Below are positions 1 through 6,528 of a stretch of 19,449 nt of DNA, in pieces; position 1 is the stretch's first letter, and each line of letters begins with the position of its first letter. The DNA is from JBBDNT01 sp040877445 (GTDB taxonomy: Bacteria; Planctomycetota; Planctomycetia; Planctomycetales; Planctomycetaceae): NCBI GenBank assembly GCA_040877445.1, contig JBBDNT010000197.1, positions 1-19,449 of the forward strand. The letters are read 5' to 3'. The notes beneath the pieces are model-generated. The model did no database searches and was not told the DNA's origin. It saw only the letters and a program-made list of their open reading frames with translations. The translations under genes and the position numbers were made by a program.

Positions 1-88
1 CCGCCCTGCTAGTCCGCCTGTCTCCTTGTCTCTCGTTCCGGTCATCGGACAGATTCCGATCGAGCCGACCGGCCCGAACGCAGGGTGG

Positions 89-113
89 CCCCGACGCCGT
101 TGAGGCGTCGGGG
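89..113. repeat. Perfect 10-bp hairpin
   Basis: CCCCGACGCC (89-98) and GGCGTCGGGG (104-113) are exact reverse complements around the 5-base loop GTTGA. No T tract follows on either strand, so a classical intrinsic terminator is unlikely. It may be a single dispersed palindrome like others in this window; no second copy was seen here. Confidence 0.55.
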
Positions 114-181
114 TCGCGGAGCGACGAGAGGGTTCGCACTCCGCTTTCCCAGGTGAACGAGCCTCGCCGATCCCCCGACGT

Positions 182-331
182 TCATCGCGGAACGTCGCCA
201 CGGTCGGACCGGCCGCCCGATACGTATTGGTGCTGATCTCGAAGCAGCCGTACTACCAACAATGCGAAACAAAAAACAGCCACGTATGATAACACAGTCG
301 CAACGAAGAAAGGTAGAGCGATGTAGTCCAC
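182..331 (-). pseudogene. Relic-like hydrophobic reading frame (49 codons from GTG)
   Basis: On the minus strand, a frame ending at TGA (182-184) encodes a convincing transmembrane helix followed by a basic stretch. From GTG at 331 it begins VDYIALPFFVATVLSYVAVF, continues with more hydrophobic residues, and ends RLLRDQHQYV and a polar tail. The frame stays open upstream to about 447 with no ATG. That upstream part runs into the palindromic repeat at 408-429, as if the repeat had replaced the true 5' end. Codon use is less GC-biased than in the neighbouring genes. It could be the C-terminal remnant of a membrane protein, a small membrane protein using GTG, or chance. No Shine-Dalgarno sequence was identified. 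Confidence 0.25.
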
Positions 332-407
332 TACGGCCAGACCATATGCGATGGCTGGCGCAATGCCCGAGTTTTGAGAAGGCGGTTGTGGACCATGCCC
401 CAGTTCC

Positions 408-597
408 GTAGGGCCGGCTGTGCCGGCCCAAGCAGGGACGCGGCTTCATTGCGGGATACGGCGACCGGACCGATTCGCTTCCCCGGCCGTGTGATGTCAT
501 TTCCGATTGAAGGACCACCGCGGAACGCCGAATCGCCGTGCACGACCTATTCGCAACGAGGCCGAATTGGCCCTTTGGCCGGCACAGCCGGCCCTAC
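408..597. repeat. REPIN-like pair of inverted palindromes (GGCCGGC family)
   Basis: The left unit (408-428) and right unit (577-597) are identical over 21 bases in opposite orientation. Each contains the palindrome GGGCCGGCTGTGCCGGCC or its complement, and the outer edges read GTAGGG and CCCTAC. About 148 bp separate them. Two short palindromes facing each other at this distance is the layout known for REPINs. No coding function is seen between them. Confidence 0.6.
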
Positions 598-630
598 AGT
601 CACTCGGAGTTGACCGGATTCGATCGATCG

Positions 631-658
631 CCTCCCCCCGCTGACGCGGGAGGCTCGC
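631..658. repeat. Dispersed palindromic repeat, copy 1
   Basis: CCTCCCCCCGCTGACGCGGG followed by AGGCTCGC. It matches 18780-18807 at 27 of 28 positions. The inner part folds as CCTCCC...GCGGGAGG with a small bulge. In both copies a short-period repeat tract follows within about 12 bases, suggesting a composite unit. Confidence 0.65.
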
Positions 659-668
659 TTCTCTCGAC

Positions 669-701
669 TTTGCGATCCTTTGCGGCCTTTGCGTCTTTGC
701 G
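669..701. repeat. Spaced TTTGCG repeat (4 copies)
   Basis: TTTGCG occurs at 669, 679, 688 and 696, with spacings of 10, 9 and 8 bases. It is a looser version of the 7-nt-period tracts elsewhere in the window and sits about 30 bp beyond the serA stop codon. Confidence 0.5.
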
Positions 702-731
702 TCGAGTGGTCTGAGCCGACGGGGGATCGTT

Positions 732-2366
732 TCACCCGCCGCCCAGCCACGGCAGCGGCGCGCCCGCTTTCGGCAGCGCCACTACCTCCACCCCCGTCAC
801 CTCCGGCTTGTTCGAAATCTCTGCGATCGCTTCCTCCGAGGGGCGGGTGTCGACGTTGAGGATTGCGACCGAGTCGCCGCCCGGTTCCGGCTTTTCGCGG
901 CCGAGGGCCATGTGGGCGATGTTCACGCCGTGCCGGCCGAAGATCGTGCCGATGTAGCCGATCAGCCCCGGCACGTCGCGATGGCGGTAGATCACCAATT
1001 GCCCGTCGAGGTAGGCGTCGAGATTGAAGTGCCCCAGCCGCACCAGACGCAGGAATTGGTGGCCGAAGATCGTGCCGGCGGCGGTCAGTTCTTCTTTATC
1101 GGTGGCGATCGTGGCGGTGATCATCGTGGCGAAGTCTCCCGCTTCCGACGAGCAGGTCTCGCTGATCTCGATGCCCCGCTCGCGGGCGAGCATCTCGGCG
1201 TTGACGATGTTCGCCTCTTCGAGGGCCGTCTCCAGCAGGCCGGCGGTGAAGGCGCTCGTGATCAGGCGGGTCTTCTTCGTGGCCGCTTCGCCGCGGTAGT
1301 GCACCTTGGCCGACTTCAACCCGCCCGAACGCTTGAGCTGCGCGAGCAAGAGGCCCAGGCGGCGGCCGAGGTCGAGGTAGATCCGCATGTCGGCCATTTC
1401 GGTCGCGGAGATCGGGGCGATGTTCACCGCGTGGCGGATTTCGTTCCGCAGCAGGAACCCGCCGATGATCTCCGCCGCCTCGACCGCGACCAGCTCCTGC
1501 GCCTCGTCGGTCGAGGCCCCCAGGTGCGGCGTGGCGAGCACGCGGGGATGCCGCGCGAGACGCGAGTCGGCCGGCGGCGGCTCCTGCTCGAACACGTCGA
1601 GCGCCGCCCCGGCGACGTGGCCGGAATCGAGCGCGTCGGCGAGCGAGTTTTCATCGACGATGCCGCCGCGGGCGCAGTTGACGATCCGCACGCCGGGCTT
1701 CATCAGCGCGAGTCGGCGGGCGTCGATGATGCCCCGCGTGTCGTCGTTGAGCGGCGTATGCACGGTGAGATAGTCGCACTGCGGGACGAGTTGATCGAGG
1801 TCGCGATGGAGTTCGATGCCCAGTTCGGCCGCCTTCTCCGCCGAGAGGAACGGGTCGAACCCGAGGACGCGCATTTCGAGTCCGCGGGCGCGGGCGGCGA
1901 CGGTGAGGCCGATGCGCCCCAGGCCGACGATGCCGAGCGTCTTCCCGGCGACCTGCGTGCCGGTGAAGCTTTTGCGGTCCCATTTGCCCTCCTTCATGCT
2001 GGCGGAGGCGGGGCCGATGTTTCGCGAGAGGGCGAGCAGCATCGCGACGGTGTGCTCGGCGGTACTGGTGGTGTTCCCCGCGGGGGTGTTCATCACGACG
2101 ATCCCCTCGCGGGTGGCTGCGGGGAGGTCGATGTTGTCGACGCCGACGCCGGCCCGCACGACCGCCTTCAACCGCTTCTGCCCGGCGAGCGCCTCGGGCG
2201 TGAGCTTCGTCGCGCTGCGGACGATGATGCCGTCCGCTTCGGCGAGCGCGGCGCGAAGTTCGTTCAGATCGCCGGGCGAGCGGACGTCGACTTCGATGCC
2301 GGGCATCGAGCGGAGGAGATCGAGACCGGCGGGGGAGAGGTTGTCGGTGATGAGAACGCGGGGCAT
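732..2366 (-). CDS. serA: D-3-phosphoglycerate dehydrogenase
   Basis: This enzyme oxidises 3-phosphoglycerate to 3-phosphohydroxypyruvate with NAD, the first step of serine synthesis in the cytosol. The 544-residue protein has the D-2-hydroxyacid dehydrogenase fold. The Rossmann glycine motif GLGRIG is at 148-153. The catalytic triad is Arg233 (NCARGG), Glu262 (FEQEPP) and His281 (TPHLGAST). An intervening domain follows from about 310, then a C-terminal ACT domain from about 465 (VNIAHMALGR...), the usual serine-sensing module. The length fits the long class of about 525 residues. ATG at 2366 is chosen because MPRVLITDNLSP is a typical N-terminus, although no clear Shine-Dalgarno precedes it; three heptad repeats lie 10 bp upstream. 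The gene follows the antiporter on the same strand after 337 bp. Long frames on the opposite strand are GC-rich shadows. Confidence 0.96.
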   Translation of the reverse strand: MPRVLITDNLSPAGLDLLRSMPGIEVDVRSPGDLNELRAALAEADGIIVRSATKLTPEALAGQKRLKAVVRAGVGVDNIDLPAATREGIVVMNTPAGNTTSTAEHTVAMLLALSRNIGPASASMKEGKWDRKSFTGTQVAGKTLGIVGLGRIGLTVAARARGLEMRVLGFDPFLSAEKAAELGIELHRDLDQLVPQCDYLTVHTPLNDDTRGIIDARRLALMKPGVRIVNCARGGIVDENSLADALDSGHVAGAALDVFEQEPPPADSRLARHPRVLATPHLGASTDEAQELVAVEAAEIIGGFLLRNEIRHAVNIAPISATEMADMRIYLDLGRRLGLLLAQLKRSGGLKSAKVHYRGEAATKKTRLITSAFTAGLLETALEEANIVNAEMLARERGIEISETCSSEAGDFATMITATIATDKEELTAAGTIFGHQFLRLVRLGHFNLDAYLDGQLVIYRHRDVPGLIGYIGTIFGRHGVNIAHMALGREKPEPGGDSVAILNVDTRPSEEAIAEISNKPEVTGVEVVALPKAGAPLPWLGGG

Positions 2367-2375
2367 GGTCGGGGG

Positions 2376-2396
2376 AGTTACGAGTTACGAGTAATG
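2376..2396 (-). repeat. Heptad tandem repeat upstream of serA
   Basis: Three consecutive 7-mers: AGTTACG, AGTTACG, AGTAATG. On the serA coding strand they read CATTACT CGTAACT CGTAACT and end about 10 bp before the ATG. The same CGTAACT unit appears just before grpE at 18203-18216. Confidence 0.75.
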
Positions 2397-2512
2397 GGCG
2401 ACGATGCCCGCCGTCACTGTATGCGGGTCGGCGCGGGGTTGCCAGTGTGTTTTCCTCGCGGAGGGGGAGTCGCCGGATTTCGGCTGTTGCGGCGAAGTGT
2501 CACCCCCGTTGC

Positions 2513-2653
2513 GGCAAGGTCTCCCGACCCTGCCGTCTTCGCCGACCGAAGTTCTCTGTGGCTGGTCACCCGGTCGCGCTTGGTCATCGACTGCACACGG
2601 GTCGGCGGGAGACCTGGCGGTCGCATGGACTGGCACGGTCGGGAGACCGTGCC
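2513..2653. repeat. REPIN-like pair of inverted palindromes (GGTCTCCCGACC family)
   Basis: The right unit is a perfect 11-bp hairpin: CTGGCACGGTC (2630-2640), loop GGGA, GACCGTGCCAG (2645-2655). The left unit at 2513-2534 matches the reverse complement of 2632-2653 at 20 of 22 positions. The mismatches weaken its own stem, so it may be the decayed partner. Confidence 0.55.
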
Positions 2654-2703
2654 AGAACGAGTATGGCGCGTCGGCGATCGGTGCGATCGGCCGCGCGCCT
2701 GCC

Positions 2704-4200
2704 TCAGAAGAACACGATCCCCACTCCCACGTACAGCGGGATCAGAACGATCGACGAGTAGAACATGTACCCGAAGAAGCCGGGCATTCGCACGTTCTGC
2801 GACTCGGCGATCGCCTTGACCATGAAGTTCGGCCCGTTGCCGATGTACGTGTTCGCCCCCATGAACACCGACCCGCACGCGATGGCGGCGAGCAGTTCGT
2901 GCGAGTTCCTGGCCGGTGGGAGTTCCAGGAACGTTCGCAGATAGGTTCCCGTCGCGGGAATGCCTTCGTTTCCGGCCGCCGTCGCCGCGAACGTCAAGTA
3001 GGTCGGGGCGTTGTCCAGAAAACTGGAGAGCACCCCGGTCGCCCAGAAGAACTCGTGCGGCGACTTCACCGGCAGGTCGCCCCCCCGGGCGTTGAGGATC
3101 AAGAGCGCCGGGATCATCGTCACGAAGATTCCCGCGAAGAGCACGGCCACCTCGACGATCGGCCGGAAATCGAAGCTGTTCCCTCGATGCACCGCGCGGG
3201 GGGTGGCGAAGTACGACGCCGCCGCCAGCCCGACCATCAAGCCTTCCTGCACGCCGAACGGCCACCGCTCGCCGTCGTTCCCGATCCCCTGTCCGCCGGC
3301 GTAGATCACCGCGATGATGCCGACCAGCGGCGCAATGTTCCACGCGCCCACCAGCTTGAACGGCTGATGGTGCATCAGTTCTTCGAGTTGCGAACCCGGC
3401 CGCTCGTATTCCTCGCGGTTCAGGACGATCTGATCCAGCAGGTGGAACACCACCAGCAGCACGCCGTTGACGAACAGCCACTGGGGCCACAACCGCAGCG
3501 TCCACTCGAACGGCACGCCGTTGAGGAACCCGAGGTACAGCGGCGGATCGGCCAAGGGGGTGAGCAACCCGCCGCAATTCGACACCAGGAAGATGAAGAA
3601 CACCACCACGTGCGCCACTCGCTGGCGCGGGGCGTTGGCCCGCAGCAACGGCCGGATGAGCAGCATCGAAGCGCCGGTCGTGCCGATGAAATTCGCCAGC
3701 AGCACGCCGGAGCCGAGGAAGGCGGTGTTGACGATCGGCGTGCCGGAAAAGGATCCCTGGATCAGGATGCCGCCGCTGATGACGAACAGCGCCCCCAGCA
3801 AGGCGATGAACGAAGCGTATTCGTGCAGTTTTTCGACGATCTGATGCCGGCCTTCCGCTCCCCAGACCGTCGCCAGATACGCCGCCACGGGGACCGCGAG
3901 GATCGCCATCACCAGCGCCTTGTGGCGATTGCGTTCCCACCAGTGACCGGCGGCCAAGGGCATCGCCGCGATCGACAGCAGCACGAGCGCGAACGGCAGA
4001 ACGGTGTGGACGGGAAGCTGCGCCCCCAACGGTACGGTGATCGCGGCGTCCGCCACGGCGGCGTGCGCATCGACAGCATCGGCGACGACGGCTTGCGTGT
4101 CGACCACCGCCTCGTCCGCGCCGTGCGACTCGACGGGGAACGCCCCCACCGCCAGCGTGAACGCGATCGACAGCCCGGCACGCACGACTCGGACGGACAT
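2704..4200 (-). CDS. Membrane antiporter of the CitMHS/NhaD-like (ion transporter) superfamily
   Basis: A polytopic inner-membrane protein of 498 residues, probably a sodium/proton antiporter; the substrate is inferred, not shown. After an N-terminal hydrophobic segment (residues 7-22, signal-like) and a polar Ala/Asp-rich stretch, there are about ten or more membrane segments. Family-type motifs recur in each half: SNCGGLLTPLADPPLYLGF at 207-225, SSFLDNAPTYLTF at 392-404 and GANTYIGNGPNFMVKAIAE at 448-466. These Asn/Asp/Pro-rich re-entrant loops are typical of the superfamily. Start: ATG at 4200 has GAGG six bases upstream. An upstream extension to 4410 would add about 70 Arg/Ser-rich residues without family character and is rejected. 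The gene lies between the lipoprotein gene and serA on the same strand, with spacers of about 290 and 340 bp, so it is probably transcribed on its own. Confidence 0.85.
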   Translation of the reverse strand: MSVRVVRAGLSIAFTLAVGAFPVESHGADEAVVDTQAVVADAVDAHAAVADAAITVPLGAQLPVHTVLPFALVLLSIAAMPLAAGHWWERNRHKALVMAILAVPVAAYLATVWGAEGRHQIVEKLHEYASFIALLGALFVISGGILIQGSFSGTPIVNTAFLGSGVLLANFIGTTGASMLLIRPLLRANAPRQRVAHVVVFFIFLVSNCGGLLTPLADPPLYLGFLNGVPFEWTLRLWPQWLFVNGVLLVVFHLLDQIVLNREEYERPGSQLEELMHHQPFKLVGAWNIAPLVGIIAVIYAGGQGIGNDGERWPFGVQEGLMVGLAAASYFATPRAVHRGNSFDFRPIVEVAVLFAGIFVTMIPALLILNARGGDLPVKSPHEFFWATGVLSSFLDNAPTYLTFAATAAGNEGIPATGTYLRTFLELPPARNSHELLAAIACGSVFMGANTYIGNGPNFMVKAIAESQNVRMPGFFGYMFYSSIVLIPLYVGVGIVFF

Positions 4201-4383
4201 CCATGACCTCGCGATACGAAAGCGACGACGGCTCGCCGCGGCGGAACGGCTCGATCGGGCGAACCTCTCGGCGATCGGGCGGAGGCCCGAGGAATCGGCC
4301 GATGACCGGCACGCCCCGGCCCCGCCACAGTATAGCGACCGCGCGGCGAATGCACGCGCCGCGGACAAGTCCCCTCGACGACG

Positions 4384-4433
4384 AAAACGACCGCCCAGCG
4401 GCCTTTCCAAAGAAGGGCCGCCGGGACGGTCGT
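4384..4433 (-). terminator. Candidate intrinsic terminator after the lipoprotein gene
   Basis: Two nested stems: ACGACCG (4387-4393) pairs with CGGTCGT (4427-4433), and GCGGCC (4398-4403) pairs with GGCCGC (4416-4421). Read on the minus strand, the distal arm runs into TTTT (4384-4387 is AAAA on the plus strand). It lies 57 bp beyond the lipoprotein stop. The internal mismatch and short T run leave some doubt. Confidence 0.5.
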
Positions 4434-4489
4434 CGAGCGGTGCGCGTTCGAAGCGTGCGAATCGGACGGTCCGCGACGCGGGGCGTGCG

Positions 4490-5068
4490 TTACGGGCCGA
4501 CCACCGGGCCGGCGCAACGGATGAGGTGGTCCTTGTCGATGTACACCACTTCCACGCTCTGGTCGGCGTGCCGGAAGGGAACCGGCCAGTCCGACCGGAT
4601 CACCTTCTCGAAGTACACGGTGCACTTGTAGTGGCAATGGTGCAGCCGGGCGGGTCCGACCAGCGGGAAGAACTTGCACTCGTCCAGCCGGTCCACGATC
4701 GGCTCGACGACGATGCGGACGTTGTTCAAGCTGGTCTCGGCGACGAAGGCCATGCCTCCCATGCCGCGATCCGGCAAGGCGCGGTACACCTGGTCGGGCG
4801 AGGGGGGATCCATGCAGACGGTCGGGGCGAACTCCCCTTCCACGGGATCGAGCACGGGGACGCGGTCGTACCGCTCGGTCTCCCAGTATTCGTCTTCGAT
4901 CTTCTGGCTCCACAGGGGATCGACGGGAATCAGCGGGGTCGTCTTCCAGAAGACGGAAAACGCGTACAACACGGAGCCGAACCCCGTGACCAGCTCGCAA
5001 CCGGTCAGGGTGACCGACAGCATCGCGATGCCGGCCAGCATGGTCGTCTTTCGGGTGAAGCGCTTCAT
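4490..5068 (-). CDS. Small lipoprotein of unknown function
   Basis: A 192-residue protein with a clear lipoprotein signal: MKRFTRK, a hydrophobic core, then the lipobox LTGC with the lipidated Cys at 24. The mature part is a hydrophobic patch (LVTGFGSVLYAFSVFW) followed by a mostly polar domain with a Cys/His cluster (LHHCHYKCTVYFEK, 142-155) and a C-terminal VVYIDKDHLIRC. These look conserved-domain-like, but I cannot name a family. It probably sits on the periplasmic side of a membrane. ATG at 5068 is chosen because AAGGA lies about 9 bases upstream and the lipobox then falls at the normal distance. The longer frame from 5188 would bury the signal peptide. It is flanked by a repeat-rich spacer upstream and a candidate terminator downstream, suggesting a single-gene transcript. 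Confidence 0.8.
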   Translation of the reverse strand: MKRFTRKTTMLAGIAMLSVTLTGCELVTGFGSVLYAFSVFWKTTPLIPVDPLWSQKIEDEYWETERYDRVPVLDPVEGEFAPTVCMDPPSPDQVYRALPDRGMGGMAFVAETSLNNVRIVVEPIVDRLDECKFFPLVGPARLHHCHYKCTVYFEKVIRSDWPVPFRHADQSVEVVYIDKDHLIRCAGPVVGP

Positions 5069-5252
5069 CCCTGTGATCCTTCCGGGGAGACTGGAAAGTG
5101 GCCGTCCGATTGGCACTGCCGTATCGGTCGTATCGGCCGGAAGGATCGCCCGACTTGCGTGAGTTTTCCGATTTTGCGGGTTCGGCATCCGGATCGACTT
5201 TGAATTCGACGGCGTAGCAGCAAAACGTCGAACTCGATTTTGCGGGTCGAAC

Positions 5253-5289
5253 GGGCGGGTAGACGGAATCTCATTCCGTGTACCCGCCC
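5253..5289. repeat. Long hairpin (ACGGAAT...ATTCCGT family)
   Basis: GGGCGGGTAGACGGAAT pairs with ATTCCGTGTACCCGCCC over 17 positions with one mismatch and a 3-base loop (CTC). It shares the ACGGAAT-NNN-ATTCCGT core with the hairpin at 5355-5375. No T tract follows on either strand, so it is classed as a dispersed palindrome rather than a terminator. Confidence 0.65.
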
Positions 5290-5354
5290 TCCTGTGACGC
5301 GAGCCGCTCGGGAGTCTCGAATGGATTCGAGGCTCGAAAGAGTGTCGCTTCGGC

Positions 5355-5375
5355 GGACGGAATGGAATTCCGTCC
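5355..5375. repeat. Perfect hairpin (ACGGAAT...ATTCCGT family)
   Basis: GGACGGAAT pairs perfectly with ATTCCGTCC around the loop GGA. It is followed by TACGG, similar to the outer edges of the other palindromic units. It lies 57 bp past the SIS gene stop and could stall transcription or protect the 3' end, but it lacks a T run. Confidence 0.65.
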
Positions 5376-5432
5376 TACGGCTCGCGGCGTCGCCGAAAAC
5401 TCCAACCCCTATATTTCGAACTCGAAGGCCTG

Positions 5433-6449
5433 CTATCCCGCGAACTCGTTCCCCACCTTGCGGGCCCGTTGCGGCTTGTCGAGGTCGATTCCCAATCGCA
5501 GGCCGGTCTCGACCAGCACGTTCCATCCCGCCGCCATCTGGACGAATGGCGACAAGTCGCCCGCGTCGGGAATGCGGATCGTCGGGAACCGCGTCTCCCG
5601 CGGGGCGATCGCGATGATTTCCATTCCCACTCCCTGCCGCAGCGTCGCGTCGAACTTCTCTTCCGATTCCTCATATGGATCGACCCAGATCAGCACGTCG
5701 TCGGCGTTCATCACCTCTTCGACGCCGTGGACCGCGTAAGTTCCTTCCAGGAAGTCGGCCGGCTTGCGGGTGATTTCGTTGGTCTTGAGCGTGAGTTCCT
5801 CGGCGACTCCGTCGTTGCGGCCCGCCCAGTAGATCGTCCCCGCCCGCGCGATCCGCTCGACGAACGCCGGGTCGATCGTCGTGGTGAGGGCATCGCGGAA
5901 TTGCTCGGCCAGTTCGGCGCGGCGCGCGGCAAGCGCCGGCGCTCCCGCGGCGTGCTCGACGAGCGAGCGCAGGAACAGAGCCTGCTCGACGACGCTCTTC
6001 GTCGCCGCGACCGCGTTCTCGGGACCGCAGGAGAGCACCCAGCCCTGCTCGACGAGCGACTCGAGCTTCGAGTCGGCGAACGCCGTAAGACAATAATGGG
6101 CCATGTGTCCGCCGTCATCGAGCCGCGTGAACAGCCGAACGACCTCGGCCGTCCGCCCGGAGTTCGAGCAGGCGAAGACGGCCCAGTCGGTCAAGTCGCA
6201 CTCCTCCGCCTGGCGTCCGGCTTCGGTTGCGAGCGAGAGTTGCCAAGCCCGTCGCCGGGAATGCGCGATGACGCTCTTCGCGGGGAACAGGCGGCTCGAT
6301 CCTTCTCCGGTCAGAAGGATCCCTTGAAAGTCCCGCAGCGATGGGGCCACGTCGCGCGCTTGATCGCAATCGAACCGGGCGATGATCTCCGGCGTCGCGA
6401 GCATGTCGCGTACGAGGCCGTAACGGGTAAGATGTTCGGTCGAATTCAT
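5433..6449 (-). CDS. Two-domain SIS sugar-phosphate isomerase/deaminase-like enzyme
   Basis: A 338-residue cytosolic protein equivalent to the isomerase half of glucosamine-6-phosphate synthase, without the glutaminase domain. The first SIS domain has GEGSSR (48-53), SNSGRTAE (95-102) and AATKS (148-152), matching the phosphosugar-binding loops of GlmS. The second has NEITRKPADFLEG with Glu225 and VHGVEE with His241, in the positions of GlmS Glu488 and His504. The C-terminus LDKPQRARKV places Lys331 where GlmS has its catalytic Lys603. These residues argue for an active aldose-ketose isomerase or amino-sugar deaminase (AgaS, FrlB or NagB-II type) rather than a regulator; the exact substrate cannot be read. 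ATG at 6449 is the only reasonable start, though no clear Shine-Dalgarno is visible. It follows the phosphofructokinase gene by 79 bp on the same strand, which suggests it feeds fructose-6-phosphate to that enzyme. Confidence 0.87.
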   Translation of the reverse strand: MNSTEHLTRYGLVRDMLATPEIIARFDCDQARDVAPSLRDFQGILLTGEGSSRLFPAKSVIAHSRRRAWQLSLATEAGRQAEECDLTDWAVFACSNSGRTAEVVRLFTRLDDGGHMAHYCLTAFADSKLESLVEQGWVLSCGPENAVAATKSVVEQALFLRSLVEHAAGAPALAARRAELAEQFRDALTTTIDPAFVERIARAGTIYWAGRNDGVAEELTLKTNEITRKPADFLEGTYAVHGVEEVMNADDVLIWVDPYEESEEKFDATLRQGVGMEIIAIAPRETRFPTIRIPDAGDLSPFVQMAAGWNVLVETGLRLGIDLDKPQRARKVGNEFAG

Positions 6450-6475
6450 GGTCGAGACTCGAATCGTGAGTGAAC

Positions 6476-6505
6476 GGTTAGCCGCGACCCGACAGGGGAG
6501 CGCGG
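6476..6505. repeat. GGTTAGCCGCGACCCGA dispersed repeat, short copy
   Basis: GGTTAGCCGCGACCCGA (6476-6492) is followed directly by CAGGGGAGCGCGG. The two other copies (16612-16659 and 19172-19227) have about 25 more bases between these halves, so this copy looks internally deleted. It fills the short gap between the phosphofructokinase and SIS genes. Confidence 0.6.
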
Positions 6506-6528
6506 CTCGCTATGGCGGTCGCATCGCT

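Larger units (their letters stand above)
1..731. other. Intergenic region with repeats, no intact gene
   Basis: No open frame here looks like a real protein. The longest (minus strand, 42-518) is rich in Arg and Ser, runs through dispersed repeats and resembles no family I know. The stretch holds a hairpin at 89-113, a relic-like hydrophobic frame at 182-331, a pair of inverted palindromes at 408-597, a palindromic dispersed repeat at 631-658 and a spaced TTTGCG tract at 669-701. Bases about 219-330 are visibly richer in A and T than their surroundings. The region lies downstream of serA (minus strand). Confidence 0.6.
2367..2703. other. Intergenic region between antiporter and serA
   Basis: This 337-bp spacer holds a heptad tract next to serA (2376-2396) and a pair of inverted palindromes (2513-2534 and 2632-2653). 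The open frames across it are continuations of shadow frames. No convincing small gene or sigma-70 promoter was seen. Confidence 0.5.
5069..5432. other. Intergenic region between SIS enzyme and lipoprotein genes
   Basis: This 364-bp spacer carries several repeats but no convincing gene. A 13-base direct repeat CGATTTTGCGGGT is at 5169-5181 and 5235-5247. An imperfect inverted repeat pairs GAATTCGACG (5202-5211) with CGTCGAACTC (5226-5235). A 9-base tandem CGTATCGGT/CGTATCGGC is at 5120-5137. Two related hairpins lie at 5253-5289 and 5355-5375. The lipoprotein promoter must be in here, but no clear match was identified. Confidence 0.5.

Noticed and set aside
42..518. 158-codon minus-strand frame at the left edge
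   Set aside because: It runs through dispersed palindromes, is Arg/Ser-rich and has no recognisable motif; the more protein-like signal in this stretch is in another frame (182-331).
912..2819. Long open frame (about 635 codons) on the plus strand opposite serA
   Set aside because: It is the antisense shadow of a strongly supported serA. Its product is Gly/Arg/Asp-rich with no family motif, as expected from GC-rich third positions.
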